Assembly (NCBI GenBank): GCA_033296885.1
Contig: MU863967.1
Span: forward strand, 62,001 to 126,000
Reading direction: 5' to 3'
Source: Triangularia verruculosa
Lineage: Eukaryota > Ascomycota > Sordariomycetes > Sordariales > Podosporaceae
Length of the DNA: 64,000 nucleotides
Each line of letters opens with the position of its first letter. Position 1 is the stretch's first letter. Of this stretch, positions 1 through 10,688 are shown in pieces. The position numbers and the translations under genes are program-made. The notes under the pieces are model-generated. The model was not told the origin of the DNA. It searched no databases and worked only from the letters and a program-made list of their open reading frames with translations.

Positions 1-1
1 G

Positions 2-320
2 TCGAAAGTTGGTGAATGCACAAACTTTGACACGGAGTGGAACGATAAGGTCAGTTCTATCAAGAACTTGAATACAGAAGGGACGTTTTGTGCCTGGTAT
101 AAGTAGGTATTGATATTTTTTCTTGCTATTTTCTTTCCCTAGAGAAAGCCAAGAAACTAACGAGAAACTGTGGCCCAGACATGTCAACTACCAAGGGCAA
201 TGGTACAACAATCAAGAGGACGCGAAGCTGCAGGACGGGAATGGTTTCTTCAATGATAGGATTACTTCGTGGTATTGTATAGTGGAACATAATAAAATTC
301 CTAGTTGGACGATGATTTGA
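2..320 (+). CDS. 3' end of a small Cys-containing protein, possibly beta/gamma-crystallin-like (partial)
   Basis: Open from the window edge. Exon 2-102 reads VGECTNF..WNDKVSSIKNL..FCAWYK. A 40-nt intron (103-142, GTAGGT donor, CCCTAG acceptor) leads in frame into 143-320, which ends ..SWYCIVEHNKIPSWTMI and TGA. Without splicing the frame stops at once at the TAG inside the donor. The arrangement of a Cys, aromatic residues, an Asp-Lys-Val-Ser-Ser-Ile strand and then a Cys-Ala-Trp-Tyr strand recalls one Greek-key motif of small beta/gamma-crystallin-like secreted proteins; this is my inference from pattern only. The intron is very short, but the gene at 2591-3399 also needs a 40-nt intron. The start and any signal peptide lie outside the window. 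Confidence 0.45.
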
Positions 321-599
321 GCTGGATGATGATGGGGGGGGGAGTGGGGTGGATATTGTTCGTCATGATAACGAGGGATAAGGGATGTGGTACTGTTAGT
401 GTGGCGGCCTGGTTTGCTTTGAAGTGCAAAGTGCTCTGTTCCAGAAAATCAGACAAGTCATAGGACATTCCAAGCACTCATGATGGCAACCTTGATGGGT
501 AAAGAGTCATTGATTGGGGCACCAGTGCCTAAGGCGTTTTTCTAACCTACCAACCTGAGAGCAAAGCTGATTTCGACCAAGGTCATGCTCGCCGATTTT

Positions 600-1414
600 C
601 TAGCACCAATCCTTGTGGACGCTAACAGACCAGTTGTCATCATAATCCACTTGCCCCTTGACCAACTGGGCTACAGCAACTTTGTTAGCATGAAACGACT
701 CTTACTCGCTGTGACAGAAATATCCGGAGGGCAAAGGCTGCCCTGTCCAAGACGTGAAGCGTCATGTTTACTTACATGTGCCGCAGTTATCGAGAACATA
801 CTGCGCGCCATCCGCAATTTGCGACCACTGAACCTCCTTTTCGACGTTGTCCTAGGATTGCACTTGGTTAGACTCTGAACAGAAGCACGAACATCTGTAT
901 ATCCACCAGAAAGAGAGAGAGACATACGTTGTTACACCAGACGATGCCCGAATTATACGAGCAGCTGACACGACCGCAGTTTAGGGGCCCAGGGCCATTC
1001 TTCGCTGTGCCGGATACGCGACGAAGGTACGAGATACCGGCTTCAATGTTGAAGGCTATGGCCGCTTCCTCGCCAGGGACGTTGCAGTCGTGCCTGACAG
1101 GGTTGCCGCTCTTCGTGTCGCCGATGGTGTTGGAGATAGGGTCTTGGGCTAGAAAGGTTGCGTTCCAACCGGGGTAGTCGGCCTCCATCTTGGCGACGGC
1201 CTGCTCGATGGTGCCGGTGAAGCTCACGGTGGCGCTGCTGTCATCGGCAGGGTTGATTGGCAGGCTCCAGGTGATATCGCTGAGTTTATTTGGGACATCA
1301 GAGCCGTAGGAAAGCTGGATTCCGAGTTAGAAATGTTACAAGGGTGGGGTGATTCGAGTGACGTACGCCGACAAGAGCCAGAGCGCTGGCAGCGACAGTG
1401 ATGATGGAAAGCAT
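600..1414 (-). CDS. small secreted six-cysteine protein, paralog A
   Basis: Four exons: 1414-1367, 1314-928, 851-776, 670-600, giving about 193 aa. Introns are 52, 76 and 105 nt with GTACGT, GTATGT and GTAAGT donors. Exon 1 is almost exactly the signal peptide (MLSIITVAASALALVG). The mature part has TGTIEQAVAKMEADYPGWNATF, then GISYLRR, the core NCGRVSCSYNSGIVWCN, IADGAQYVLDNC, and ends KDWC. The mature protein has six cysteines, so three disulfides are likely, and the last residue is Cys. Three paralogs with the same core lie in this window. I do not recognise a named family; extracellular location is inferred from the signal peptide and cysteines. The tandem arrangement with the gene at 2591-3399 suggests local duplication. 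Confidence 0.85.
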
Positions 1415-2590
1415 GGTGTAGTAGGTTAACTGTGCTCGAGGTTGGTGAAGGAGGAGAATAGGGGCCCATGGGGAAAACCCCCCGGAATTTATATCTACTG
1501 ATTCATGAAACCACGTCAGAACTTCCACTGCTTGCTCCTAGCTCCGCTTTCGGGAAAAATGACAGTTGCTCTCAGGTCGTCATGGGGCTCTACGCTTGAC
1601 CCCGTGGCCGGACTCAATGACCCATATTTCAGACGATTCCGCTGGGTTCGCAGCAAAATGGTGGTCGAGTCTGCTATATGAGGTTCAGCACGAAGGAGAA
1701 TTTCAGGAGCAGGCTTCAGAGCGGTGAACGGCGAGATCTTTGTCTAGCATGGAAATAATGAATCCTACGTGCGTTAGCTGTTCAATATACTGCCACCTTT
1801 TTACTAGCTATTTTGCTGCTTCGAAACCTTCTTAAATTCCCTCGATTTCAAATCAAGAGTCTTCCCGGAAGGTTTCTCATCCTGCCTCAATGCAACCTTC
1901 TGTCGGTCAGGGAGATCAATAGTCCTGGGGCACATATTTTAGGTACCTTATTGGCAGGTACCTTACCCGTGGTGCAGCCATTCATCAACCTTCACATGAG
2001 GCTATTTACGCCTATGTCTCTCCCATTTTTCACCCAAAAAGCGTTCAGTCTCGCAAAGAGAAACAAACAGCAGATTTTAGATCTCATCTGTTCATCTTAC
2101 TTTTTTTCTTTTCCTTCTGAAGAAGTGCTGTTGAGATATCCTTCAAAACAGGGCGTGCTGCGTGCCTAGGTATTTTAGATACCTCTGGTACCTAGCCCGT
2201 ACGAGTATACTTCAACTGCCTTTCTTCACGCTTAAATGCGCCTTGGATGGCAGTCAATATAAGGTACTCTCGTAGACCTTTAAGAGGCCTTGAAAAGAAC
2301 TCAGAAGCTGCCAAAGAACGCAAGCGAGACCTCGATGAATAGCCAAAAGATCTTCAAATTAGTTCGAAAAGCCTACCTATTCATAATCTTCCTATACACC
2401 GTAAACTTGTCTCAATCTTGACGTGGCAGGAGCATCTGCAACCACCTCAACGACGCAGCGAATAGCAGCTTGATCATCCAAGTACCTCCAAAAAGGCAAT
2501 ATATTCCTCTAATGCCTCATCACTACCTTATCTAGCACCCTCTATTACCAATCCCATACCTCTAGACTCCCCCCCACCTGATACATTACC
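1415..2590. other. intergenic between paralogs A and B
   Basis: Holds the promoter of paralog A and the 3' flank of paralog B. AGGTACCT-type palindromes recur at 1941-1966 and 2166-2195. A 118-codon plus-strand ORF (1813-2169) shows no family resemblance or splice context and is not called. Confidence 0.5.
1488..1538 (-). promoter_or_regulatory. paralog A promoter: TATA box and shared upstream element
   Basis: Reading the minus strand, TATAAA lies at 1493-1488, about 75 nt before the ATG. The element CCACTGCTTGCTCC (plus-strand orientation, 1525-1538) lies about 111 nt before it. Nearly the same element and a TATA-like run occur at the same distances upstream of paralog B. Confidence 0.5.
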
Positions 2591-3399
2591 TCAGCAATAT
2601 TCCTTGCGAATGATGACACCCCATTTGTCATCCACATAATCACCATGACCCCTGACATATATGACATGAACTACACCAAACCGGTTAGCACACCTAACCA
2701 AAAGCATAATATCCAGGCTTGGTAGCATAATTTCTGAACCGAAGATCCCTGGTGGTAGCGGAGGGAATGTACAACTTACTATCAAAGAGGCAGTAGTAAT
2801 ACGTATACTGCGCAGCATCGGCAATCTGATACCACTGAAGCTCCTTCTCTTCATCGTCCTGTGGTGATACCCAGAGGTCAGAACCACAAGGCAAAGGGAT
2901 ACCCGGGGATACAGACGAAAAACTAACCTGGTTGCACCAAATGATAGCGGAATTGTAAGAGCAGCTCACACGGCCACAGTTATCAGGTCCGGCGCCATTC
3001 TTTGCTGTACCGGGAACTTTACGGAGGTACTTGATACCTTCTTTGATATCGGCCTTGTAGGCCATGGCTTCGCTGGTGTTGCATTTGTACACGATATTCG
3101 GCTCAGGCTCGTCGTCCTTTCTGTTATCGTCAGAGGGGCGAGGCTCAAGGGCCATGAAAGTGGCGTTCCAGCCGGGGTAGTCGGCTTCCATTTGGGCGAC
3201 GGCCATTTGGATGGTGCCGGTGACGCTGACGGTGGGGCTATTGGGGTCGGTGAGGTTGATGGGGAGGTTCCATGTGGCGTCGGGGATGGCGCCGCGGGCG
3301 AGCTGGTTGTTCTGTCAGTATTGTTTTTAGATGGAGGGGGGCGTTACATACACCAAAGAGCGCCAGGGCGCTGGTGGCGAGGGTGATTAAGGAGAGCAT
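2591..3399 (-). CDS. small secreted six-cysteine protein, paralog B
   Basis: Four exons: 3399-3352, 3311-2928, 2858-2780, 2670-2591, about 196 aa. Introns are 40, 69 and 109 nt, at the same three places as in paralog A. Signal peptide MLSLITLATSALALFG. The body has TGTIQMAVAQMEADYPGW, GIKYLRKVPGTAKNG, NCGRVSCSYNSAIIWCN, WYQIADAAQYTYYYC, and ends RKEYC. I used the acceptor at 2672-2671 (GGTGTAG, with a GCTAAC branch site upstream) because the earlier TTAG acceptor leads to a stop. Six mature cysteines and a C-terminal Cys match the paralogs. It has an acidic/basic insert (DDNRKDDEPEPN) after the conserved PGW block. Function is unknown. Confidence 0.85.
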
Positions 3400-4765
3400 C
3401 TTGTGATGTACAGGTGTTTGGCGAGTATGACCGTCAAGGAGGCCTTGGGTCATCACACGACCGGAATATATATTGATAGACGGAGCCTATCATGGCTCAC
3501 TATGGAGTACTGCCACTGATTGCTCCCAATTGTCAAGGAGTTTGAAGCTCTAGATCCGCTCTCGAGAGACAATGAAACTTGAGCCTTGGCTCTATGCTGA
3601 AACTCGTCCGATGTACAATTACCTATGCAGAGGAGTAAAGGTAGGTAGATTGCGGCTCCGCCGGTAGAGCGGCGGAGTTTTGCTTCTTTGTTCAAGTGAG
3701 CAACTGATGTACTCGATCAATGAGTACCTCAGTGGGGCCAGTTCCTCATCGTTCATCGTGCTCCATGGGGCGCTATTTCAGTTCCTCTGCTTTGCAGGCT
3801 GATCAAACTGTTCCGCTACGGTAAGCTTCTTGCTCTGCCGCTTCGATCGTGGCCTCCGATTACGGACGATGTCGCAGCGTTATCTCTGAAAGGACTAGTA
3901 GCTTCCAGTACAGTTTTGAGACCGGAAACTCTTCGTTTGTCGCCCACCAGGCCACCTCTATCGTAATGAATCCGGGTCTCATGCCTCCTTTAAACAAGAG
4001 AACCCTTTCCATGCAATCATTGAGGGCTCCTTAGGTGCCATGGCCTTGTTTCCAGCAAGCTTGCCTGTTTGGCCGTCGGGGTATCTCGAACTCGTGGCCG
4101 AATTATACCCAAGCCACCAACTGGAGGGTCGGCACTTTAAACGACAGCCCCATATCTCAAATCTCCGACCAGAAACACGATTCAACAATGTCGAGATTAG
4201 GCAATACGGGTTAGGTATGGTGCTGGCCAGTTTAGGTCTGTTTGCAATAGGCTTGAAGACCCAACCTTGGTTCTTATATTGGGCCGTTAGGTTCCAGGTT
4301 GTTAAGCATAAACCAGCTTGTATGTCTGGATTATGTAGGGTGTCTATTGATATGGCGGAGGTTCTTGACTTCCAAATGTCGGCCCGGAGGCGCATAGTAT
4401 TAATCGAGATATACTCCAAAGTAGGTACTCGATAAAATCTCGCCTATTTCGAGGAGCGAGGCCGGCGACCGCTTCTCTGACAGGGCTGTCAACGAAACTT
4501 TGATGGCTTTTTCTCACAGAACCCTGCAAGATGTTTATTTCTTGAAGGAAAAGGAGTGATTGATGCCGAGTGGTCCATAACCACCTGACAGCAGCTGACA
4601 CTGAAGGACGTGCAGCTCAAGATCTTCCGATAAGCAAAAAACATCTTATCTACAATTTATCAACCCAACCCCGCTTTTAACCTCGGACACATGCAACAAG
4701 ACCAGCCCTTAACCCACTCACATCACCACTGAACAATTCGAACCCGCTGGCGGGCGCGAATTGAA
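3400..4765. other. intergenic, no supported gene
   Basis: Contains the paralog B promoter. From about 3979 to 4435 both strands carry long overlapping ORFs (131 and 146 codons). Neither shows a motif or splice structure, so at most this is an old gene remnant. Confidence 0.4.
3467..3526 (-). promoter_or_regulatory. paralog B promoter: TATA-like run and shared upstream element
   Basis: A TATATA-like run at 3467-3473 sits about 70 nt before the ATG, inside CCGGAATATATAT; paralog A has the related CCGGAATTTATAT. The element CCACTGATTGCTCC (plus orientation, 3513-3526) lies about 114 nt before the ATG and differs from paralog A's by one base. Confidence 0.5.
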
Positions 4766-5097
4766 ATGGACACACCTCAACATAATGTCTCGGGGTGGAC
4801 AGAACCTCAACTTTTGGAGGCAGTGAAGGCCCACATCGGGGGGGGTATGTGCCTGACACAACTGAGACTCAATACATTAACGCCTCGGCAGGAGATTTTT
4901 ATATTGACGCCGAGGAGCACAAGCATATCGCCGCGGTTGTTGATTTCGATGGACCAGATGGCATGGTTGCTGTGGATGATTTATTTCTGGCCACGGGACA
5001 AGAAAAAACTCAGACTGGAAAATGGTTATACATAACACCGAGGGTCTTTGTAATGGGAGAGTTTCCTTGTGTTCGATGGATTCACAAAACTCAATAA
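4766..5097 (+). CDS. 94-aa hypothetical protein, two exons
   Basis: ATG at 4766 opens MDTPQHNVSGWTEPQLLEAV. The frame is broken at a run of eight G, but the last G starts a GTATGT donor. A 47-nt intron (4845-4891, acceptor CTCGGCAG) joins it to the second frame GDFYIDAEEHKH..VVDFDGPDGMVAVDDLF, ending ..RWIHKTQ. The spliced frame is continuous. I do not recognise the protein; it is acidic, soluble and without a signal peptide. Its stop codon ends four bases before the stop of the convergent Zn2Cys6 gene. An alternative reading is that the G run is a frameshift in a pseudogene. Confidence 0.45.
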
Positions 5098-5101
5098 TAG
5101 C

Positions 5102-6130
5102 CTACACAGGCGGAATATTGATTTCCCTCCATTGACGAAACATCAAAAGGTTGATGGGCCGCTGCCATTGAATAGTCACTTCGCCCACGGTGGTTGGAAG
5201 CACTAAACCGTGCCTTCCACTCCCTCTCCCAGATAAGATCGTAAAACATGAAATGATCGTGGTGTTGCTCATGCCATAACTGACAGTGCCCTGCCCTTCT
5301 TCACCGTACCCCTGCTCCCCAGATGATTGTAAATGTTGAGATATTGAACTTAGGAGGGCTGAACGATACAACCATATCCTCGGTATCCCTGCGTATCGCG
5401 CGGAAGATAACTGAAATCGCACCCCGGCTGCAATTGCAGAGTCTGACGCAAGACTTGCTCCATCGTGCGCGAATTCAAAAACCTCGGGCGCCACAGCTTC
5501 TAGATATTTCTCAAAAGCCGTAAAAGGATAGCTACCCCGATAGAATACAGGCCGAGGGGGCTTTTTCATCTGCCAAGCTTCACACCGGGGCTCCGGGAAA
5601 TTCGGGATGTCGTCGATGAAGCGCAGTGTAGATGTAGCAAGTGGCCGGCGCTCGAAAGTGTCATGCGACGGGCCTGACGACGCGTCGGGAGCTGGAGTCT
5701 CTGTGAATAGAAAGGTTAGAGTATGTCAGTATTGAGTCAAAGTAAACGCACTGTTTAGAAGATCCTGCAGCCCTACAACCCTTCGGTTCGAGGATTGTGG
5801 CTCCGAAGACGAGCTTGTGCCAGACTGATGTTGAGGAATTTCTCTGTCTCCCGTCTCGCGCACCGATAAATCACGCTCTCTCTCGATAGATTGTGCGCCC
5901 TGCACTTGACCTGTTGATGTGGATGGCTCGGCTTCTTCGCTTCCCGAAGGTTCATTTCGTTGGGGTAGAGGTCGGCTCTTGTACCTGCCGGAGAACCGTT
6001 CATCGCAAGCCAAACGCAGCCTGGCGCACCGTTCGCACGGTAACTTTTTGTTGCATGTTATTTTCTTGCGATGACAAGGCGTGCAGGCGATCCGTATTCC
6101 GTTATGGGGTTCAGGTTGTGTGGTTGACAT
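5102..6130 (-). CDS. Zn(II)2Cys6 fungal transcription factor
   Basis: Two exons (6130-5752, 5700-5102) with a 51-nt intron (GTGCGT donor, TTCACAG acceptor) give 325 aa. Near the N-terminus the sequence IACTPCHRKKITC..LPCERCARLRLAC has spacing C-x2-C-x6-C-x5-C-x2-C-x6-C, the binuclear zinc cluster of Gal4-type regulators, followed by basic residues. A Ser/Glu-rich linker follows. The C-terminal half (KPPRPVFYRGSYPF.. onward) has no family I can name. It is small for the class and lacks an obvious fungal-specific middle domain. I chose MSTTQPEP as start because it is 13 residues before the zinc cluster; an in-frame ATG at 6211 would add 27 residues. A nuclear DNA-binding role is from family knowledge; targets are unknown. 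Confidence 0.75.
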
Positions 6131-8070
6131 TGTTCTACGTCGATCAGCGATGCTGATGAGCGGGGGTGAATCGACTTTTGGGTCTGAAATATCGGCGAAC
6201 CCTGGTCCCATAGCGGGGAGACGACGTGTTGGTTGGGCTTGAGTATGGAATACCTTCCAACCGAATCCCGCCCATTACTAGTAGACGCTTGCAAACCACG
6301 CTCTCCTCAGAATTACTCATGAGTCCGCCCAGACCGTATCGTGGCAGATAGCCGAACCAGCGATTTTCTTGTAAGAGAATTTTGTATGGTCAATCTAGTG
6401 AATATTCAGGGACCGTCCACGGGTACTGACAGCGAAGGGAACATTTCTGCATTGCTTCCGTCTGAATACCCATGTTTGGGGAGGATGTCGAAAGTTAATT
6501 AATTGTAACGAACTGACGGAGGAGACAGGCTGGTTAAAGAAGGCGGGCGGATCGAAGGGCGGATCGAAGTATGAATTGAAGGATTATAAGCAACCTAATT
6601 GATTTTCTCGTGTCACATGCCACCCCGCAAGGATTCAACCACATTCAACAAGGCGACAAGAGGCATGGGTCCTTGACTAGTTTCGCAAACCCCTCTGGAC
6701 CCAGCAAATAGGTAACTGACCATTTACATATTAATAGACTCATAGCCTGCCTCCAGACATGAAATTTGCAATGACTTCTTCAAGACCTCGCCTTTTGCAT
6801 TCAGGGCATTCAAATGGCGCCACGAAAGTGTGCTTCTTGTTGACGTGCCTCGAATGACTATTTCTAAGGTGATGAAGTTGTTCGCAGATCAAACACCGGG
6901 CTGATCGTGTTATGGGCCTTCTACGCGGTTTATCAGCGGTTAAATTGGAGTATATGCGCGGCGTTCCTGGTGAAAATCCGAGTCCATGGCATCTGGCAGT
7001 GTGGCCTATGCCTGCCTAGTGACGATAGGTAGGAAGAGCTAGGTCCACGATCGGATGCCTACATCAGAGTATGTACTTCCTACACGATCCACGATACGTA
7101 GACAGCTTAGACACACGCAGTTCAAGTTTATTGTGACATTTTCAAATATCTACTCATAGCACCTCAACTACGGTTCATGTCTCTACGCATGGTCGTCGTT
7201 GGCCAGCGCGCCAGAATTGCCCCCACAAGCCCGTCCCTAGCGAGCATTCCAGGCACAAGGACTAATGCTGACGGAGCGCCAGACAGAAATCGGTTATATA
7301 AGAATCATGGCCCGGACACTGTTGACTGGAGTGGAGACCATCGCGATGCAAAACCACCGTGTCGTGCCGGTTGGGACTGTTGGTAAAAGAATCAAAGAGT
7401 GTGTTCTCAACGATATAACCTGATGACAGCAACACAGGCCTTTTAGCTCACCGACTCGAAGACGATGCCGCCGTGGCCTGCATATGTCTTGAGTCTGACG
7501 AATAGTTGAAGAACCGACGGCAACAAGAGTAAGTCTAAGAAAGCTCAACCCATATTTTCCAACACATCATCGGTCTTCCTGTTAGTTCAAGGTGGAAATT
7601 TCAGCCGAGGCCACGCCAGCCCTCTGGCATTTTGGAAGACAACTCGACTACTTCCAAGTCTCTAAACGCCCCTAAACCGCTCCATTTTTGTTTTGATTAC
7701 CTCGGCCAGCGTTCGACAACACTCGTGTACTTCCTTTTTTGAGCCTGCCTGGAGGGAGTTTCTCCGCTACAGGAGGGTTGTGTGTGCTATAAATCACCAT
7801 ACCTAAAGTCCAGCCCATCCATCAGTTGCTTCTTGTACTCTTGGATACATGAAAGAGGATTCGCCATTCTCATTAGGTGGGCTAACTCTGGCATCACATT
7901 CAATCATAATTTCGTGGTGACATGGTTGTAGTTACTAACAACACCGCTCGACCAACGTGGCTGGAGGGAAAAATTCCATACCACCGAGACACCTAGCATA
8001 TTCAAAAGAACTTCATCCATTCTCAATTAGACCCCAAACATCCAAGCAAAAAAAAAAAAAACATCTCGCC
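6131..8070. other. intergenic, no supported gene
   Basis: Upstream region of the Zn2Cys6 gene and 3' flank of the 101-aa gene. Only short ORFs without motifs are present. A run of A residues lies near 8048, and TAGGTAGG-type motifs occur around 7028. Confidence 0.5.
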
Positions 8071-8448
8071 TTAATGTGAAGGCAAATTCCTCCCTCCATG
8101 CGGCGTGTGATGATGATGCTCGCGGTCCTTCCCACCACTCCGACTATGCTTCTGCCCAATATCCTCCGGCAACTCCCCGCCCGCCGCACTCGTCACCTCC
8201 CCCAGCGAAGTACTTCCCAGCCTATTGTCCCCAATCCCCGAGCCCAGCCCCTCAGGCTTGTCGTCGCCCGCCTTGGAAGACACAACATTCGGCTTCGCGG
8301 CGTCCTTTGGGACTGTAGAACACATAAAACTGTTAGCAAAACTACCTCACGATATGACACTAGGATATGGTGAAAAAGACAAACCCTTTGTCCCGGTCGC
8401 GGCCATTTCGGAGAGGTCGCCCCCTCGTGGGTGAGGATCAGATGGCAT
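8071..8448 (-). CDS. 101-aa hydrophilic hypothetical protein
   Basis: Two exons (8448-8385, 8312-8071) with a 72-nt intron (GTTTGT donor, TTCTACAG acceptor, GCTAAC branch site). The product starts MPSDPHPRGGDLSEMAATGTK and ends with a basic, His-rich tail (KDREHHHHTPHGGRNLPSH). It is rich in Gly, Ser, Asp and Lys and has no hydrophobic segment, so it is probably disordered and soluble. The splice signals are good and the frame is open throughout, which supports a real gene. No function can be assigned. Confidence 0.6.
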
Positions 8449-9346
8449 GATGATTAATTTGTTCGTCGTGTCTCGAGTCTGTTCTAGTGTGCTTTGTTGA
8501 TGGTCAAAAGTTGCAATTTTCGGGCTTTCGATTTGAGAAAGCTGGTGGTTTGAAAGTGCTGCGGATAGGTAACGTAGATACTGATTTTTGACATTCGGTC
8601 ATTGTTTATAATACATGCTCAATGGTGATGTCACGTATGACCTCTCCCCGAGGGGAACCTTTTCTTCAGGTGACATCATCATTCCCAAAGCCGTCCATCA
8701 CTCGCTCGGTCAACTGTTAATAATTTCACTGATATCCGGCAATCAGCTCCCAGATTAACTTGGCAGGTGCTCTTGCTGCTGCTTTTCTTGGTATTTGAAG
8801 AGACTGTTGGGATAAACTCATTGCATCAGGTTCTTGGCGTTGGAAAATATGGGCATTTTCAAGAATAGGGGTCACTCAGGGGTAATCTCAGGGTTAGGGT
8901 CCAGAAACGACACGGGCATTAGAGCCACCAATTTGCAACGAGCTGTTACTGATCCTCTCGGCACGATCTTCTGGGAATGGAATCGCCTTGAGAAGAACGG
9001 TCAACTTCTTCTTCCCAAAGGGGACTGTCGGTGTAACTGTCACAGAAAATCCTGCATTTGTCCCGAGGAAGGAACGCGTGAAACCCAGCCTAGAAAGGAA
9101 GAAGCAAGTCCGAAAGGCAAGGACACAGCATACCTTTTAGCTTCGGATTCTCAAACCCGATGTCGGGCGGAATGATGTCTTTTTCCAGAGCAAGCACAGC
9201 CTTGATGGCTTACGAAAAATAACACAAAGCGGTTTGCATAGGGGTATCTATAAGACATAAAAGTACATCAACACTACACATCATTACACTCACAACAAGT
9301 TATCTCTTCCCTTATCCATCAAAAAAACCTCCGTCTCCTTTATGCA
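8449..9346. other. intergenic, no supported gene
   Basis: Promoter side of the 101-aa gene and 3' flank of the DUF7053 gene. A 113-codon plus ORF (8834-9175) has a Cys/Lys-rich stretch (CRCNCHRKSCIC) but no splice context or recognised family, so it is not called. Confidence 0.4.
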
Positions 9347-10688
9347 TCACAGCACCTCAGGAACAAAAGGCCCCCTCAGCGTAGCACTGCTCTGACTCTC
9401 CCTCTTCTCTTTCTGTGCCATCTGGGAGGGGAGAAGCTCCTCGTAGGGGTTCATCTCCGGGTACCGACTTTGACTCACATTTGACCCTGCACGGCTCCGC
9501 GGCTGTTGTCCATTAACCGAGCCAAGACTCCCATCTGAACAAGATCTCTGATGTTTCCCCCCTAGCGCCTGCCATAGCGCATCCTGAGGAATTTCCTTCT
9601 TGTTCACGTCTGGTGTATTATGCTGGGGGACGCGGAGGGGATCCGGGATGAGAGTTCTATCCACAGTTTGGGCAGATGGGTGCTCGTTTCGCAACGGGTG
9701 GGGTTGGGATTGTGGTTGCGATGGCCAAGACTGCGGTGGTCTCTGAAAGAAAGGTGTCTCTGGATACGGGGCAGTTGGTGTCGGGCCGGTGAACTGTATA
9801 TGCACCATAGGCTGGCTCGGGGGGTTATATGGATTTATCGTTGGCTGCAAACTATTGGACGTAACCGCTGGGCTCTTGACGGACTGCGGTGGGCTGGTCA
9901 GATTGCTAGGAGTACGAGACCACAGCGGACTTGTCTGGGCGCTGTAGCACGACGGAGAGGACTGCGCGCTGTGCACTGAAGACGAAGCAGAACTAGGACG
10001 ACTGTTCGGCGCAGAGGTGCTCATGTGCTGGCTGAAGCTAGGTGTGCGGATCTGGCTGAGCCGGATCTGATCCGCGTTACTTGAATTGCGAACTTGACTC
10101 CCGGGCTTGTTGCTGGCGATTTCGGCCTTAATCTTCAGCCGATCAACAAGCGCGGCGTGAGATTTCTTGAGTGTCTTCTTCACGAAACCGGCCATGAAGA
10201 CGTTGCATTTCATGTTGACATCCTCGCGGATGTAGAGGCCGATAGGGGGTAGGTTGAGGCCGAGTTCGCCGGGCTGCGGGACCTCGCCGGGAAGGCTGCC
10301 GCCTACAGACCATTTATCGCGGATAGCTGTAGAGATATACTGTTAGATGCTATTTTGGTGAGCAAGTAAGAGAAGACCTACTCAACCCTGCCGGCGCATA
10401 GCAATGTGTCTGCACCCCATCAGGAAGATCGTGAAAGGCGCATGTATACGTGACATCCCCCGTCACCAACCCGCCAGGCAAGTACGAGATCTTATCCGTC
10501 AAGGAAAACCACTGGCAGTTGAGTTCATCAGGACTTGCGTGCGGTGGCGGCGGAATCGGATGCCGCTCCTTGACCAGTGGGTTCAAATCGATCATCTCCT
10601 CGTGGTCGTGAAGAAAGTCCACCACCACCTCCCGGGTGATATTCGGCGGCAGTGGCGTAACCGTCGTAAACACTGTTCGCTTCGACAT
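9347..10688 (-). CDS. DUF7053-type protein with Ser/Pro/Gln-rich tail
   Basis: Two exons (10688-10382, 10326-9347) with a 55-nt intron (GTAGGT donor, CTCTACAG acceptor) give 428 aa. The N-terminal about 170 residues start MSKRTVFTTVTPLPPNITRE and contain EMIDLNPLVKERHPIPPP, WFSLTDKISYLPGG, TYTCAFHDLPDGVQTHCYAPAG and RDKWSVGG. I recognise this as the fungal DUF7053 domain, which resembles START/SRPBCC-type lipid-binding folds (the fold is inference). The rest is a low-complexity Ser/Pro/Gln tail ending ESQSSATLRGPFVPEVL. No signal peptide or membrane segment is visible. Function is unknown. The start is chosen at the conserved MSKRTVF rather than an upstream ATG. Confidence 0.75.

Noticed and set aside
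3979..4435. Overlapping 131- and 146-codon ORFs on opposite strands
   Set aside because: Both cannot be real, neither has a motif; at best a gene remnant.
8880..8910. Telomere-like TTAGGG
   Set aside because: A single copy here and another near 60476; not a tract.
8834..9175. 113-codon ORF with CRCNCHRKSCIC
   Set aside because: No splice signals, no known motif spacing and no neighbours that support it.
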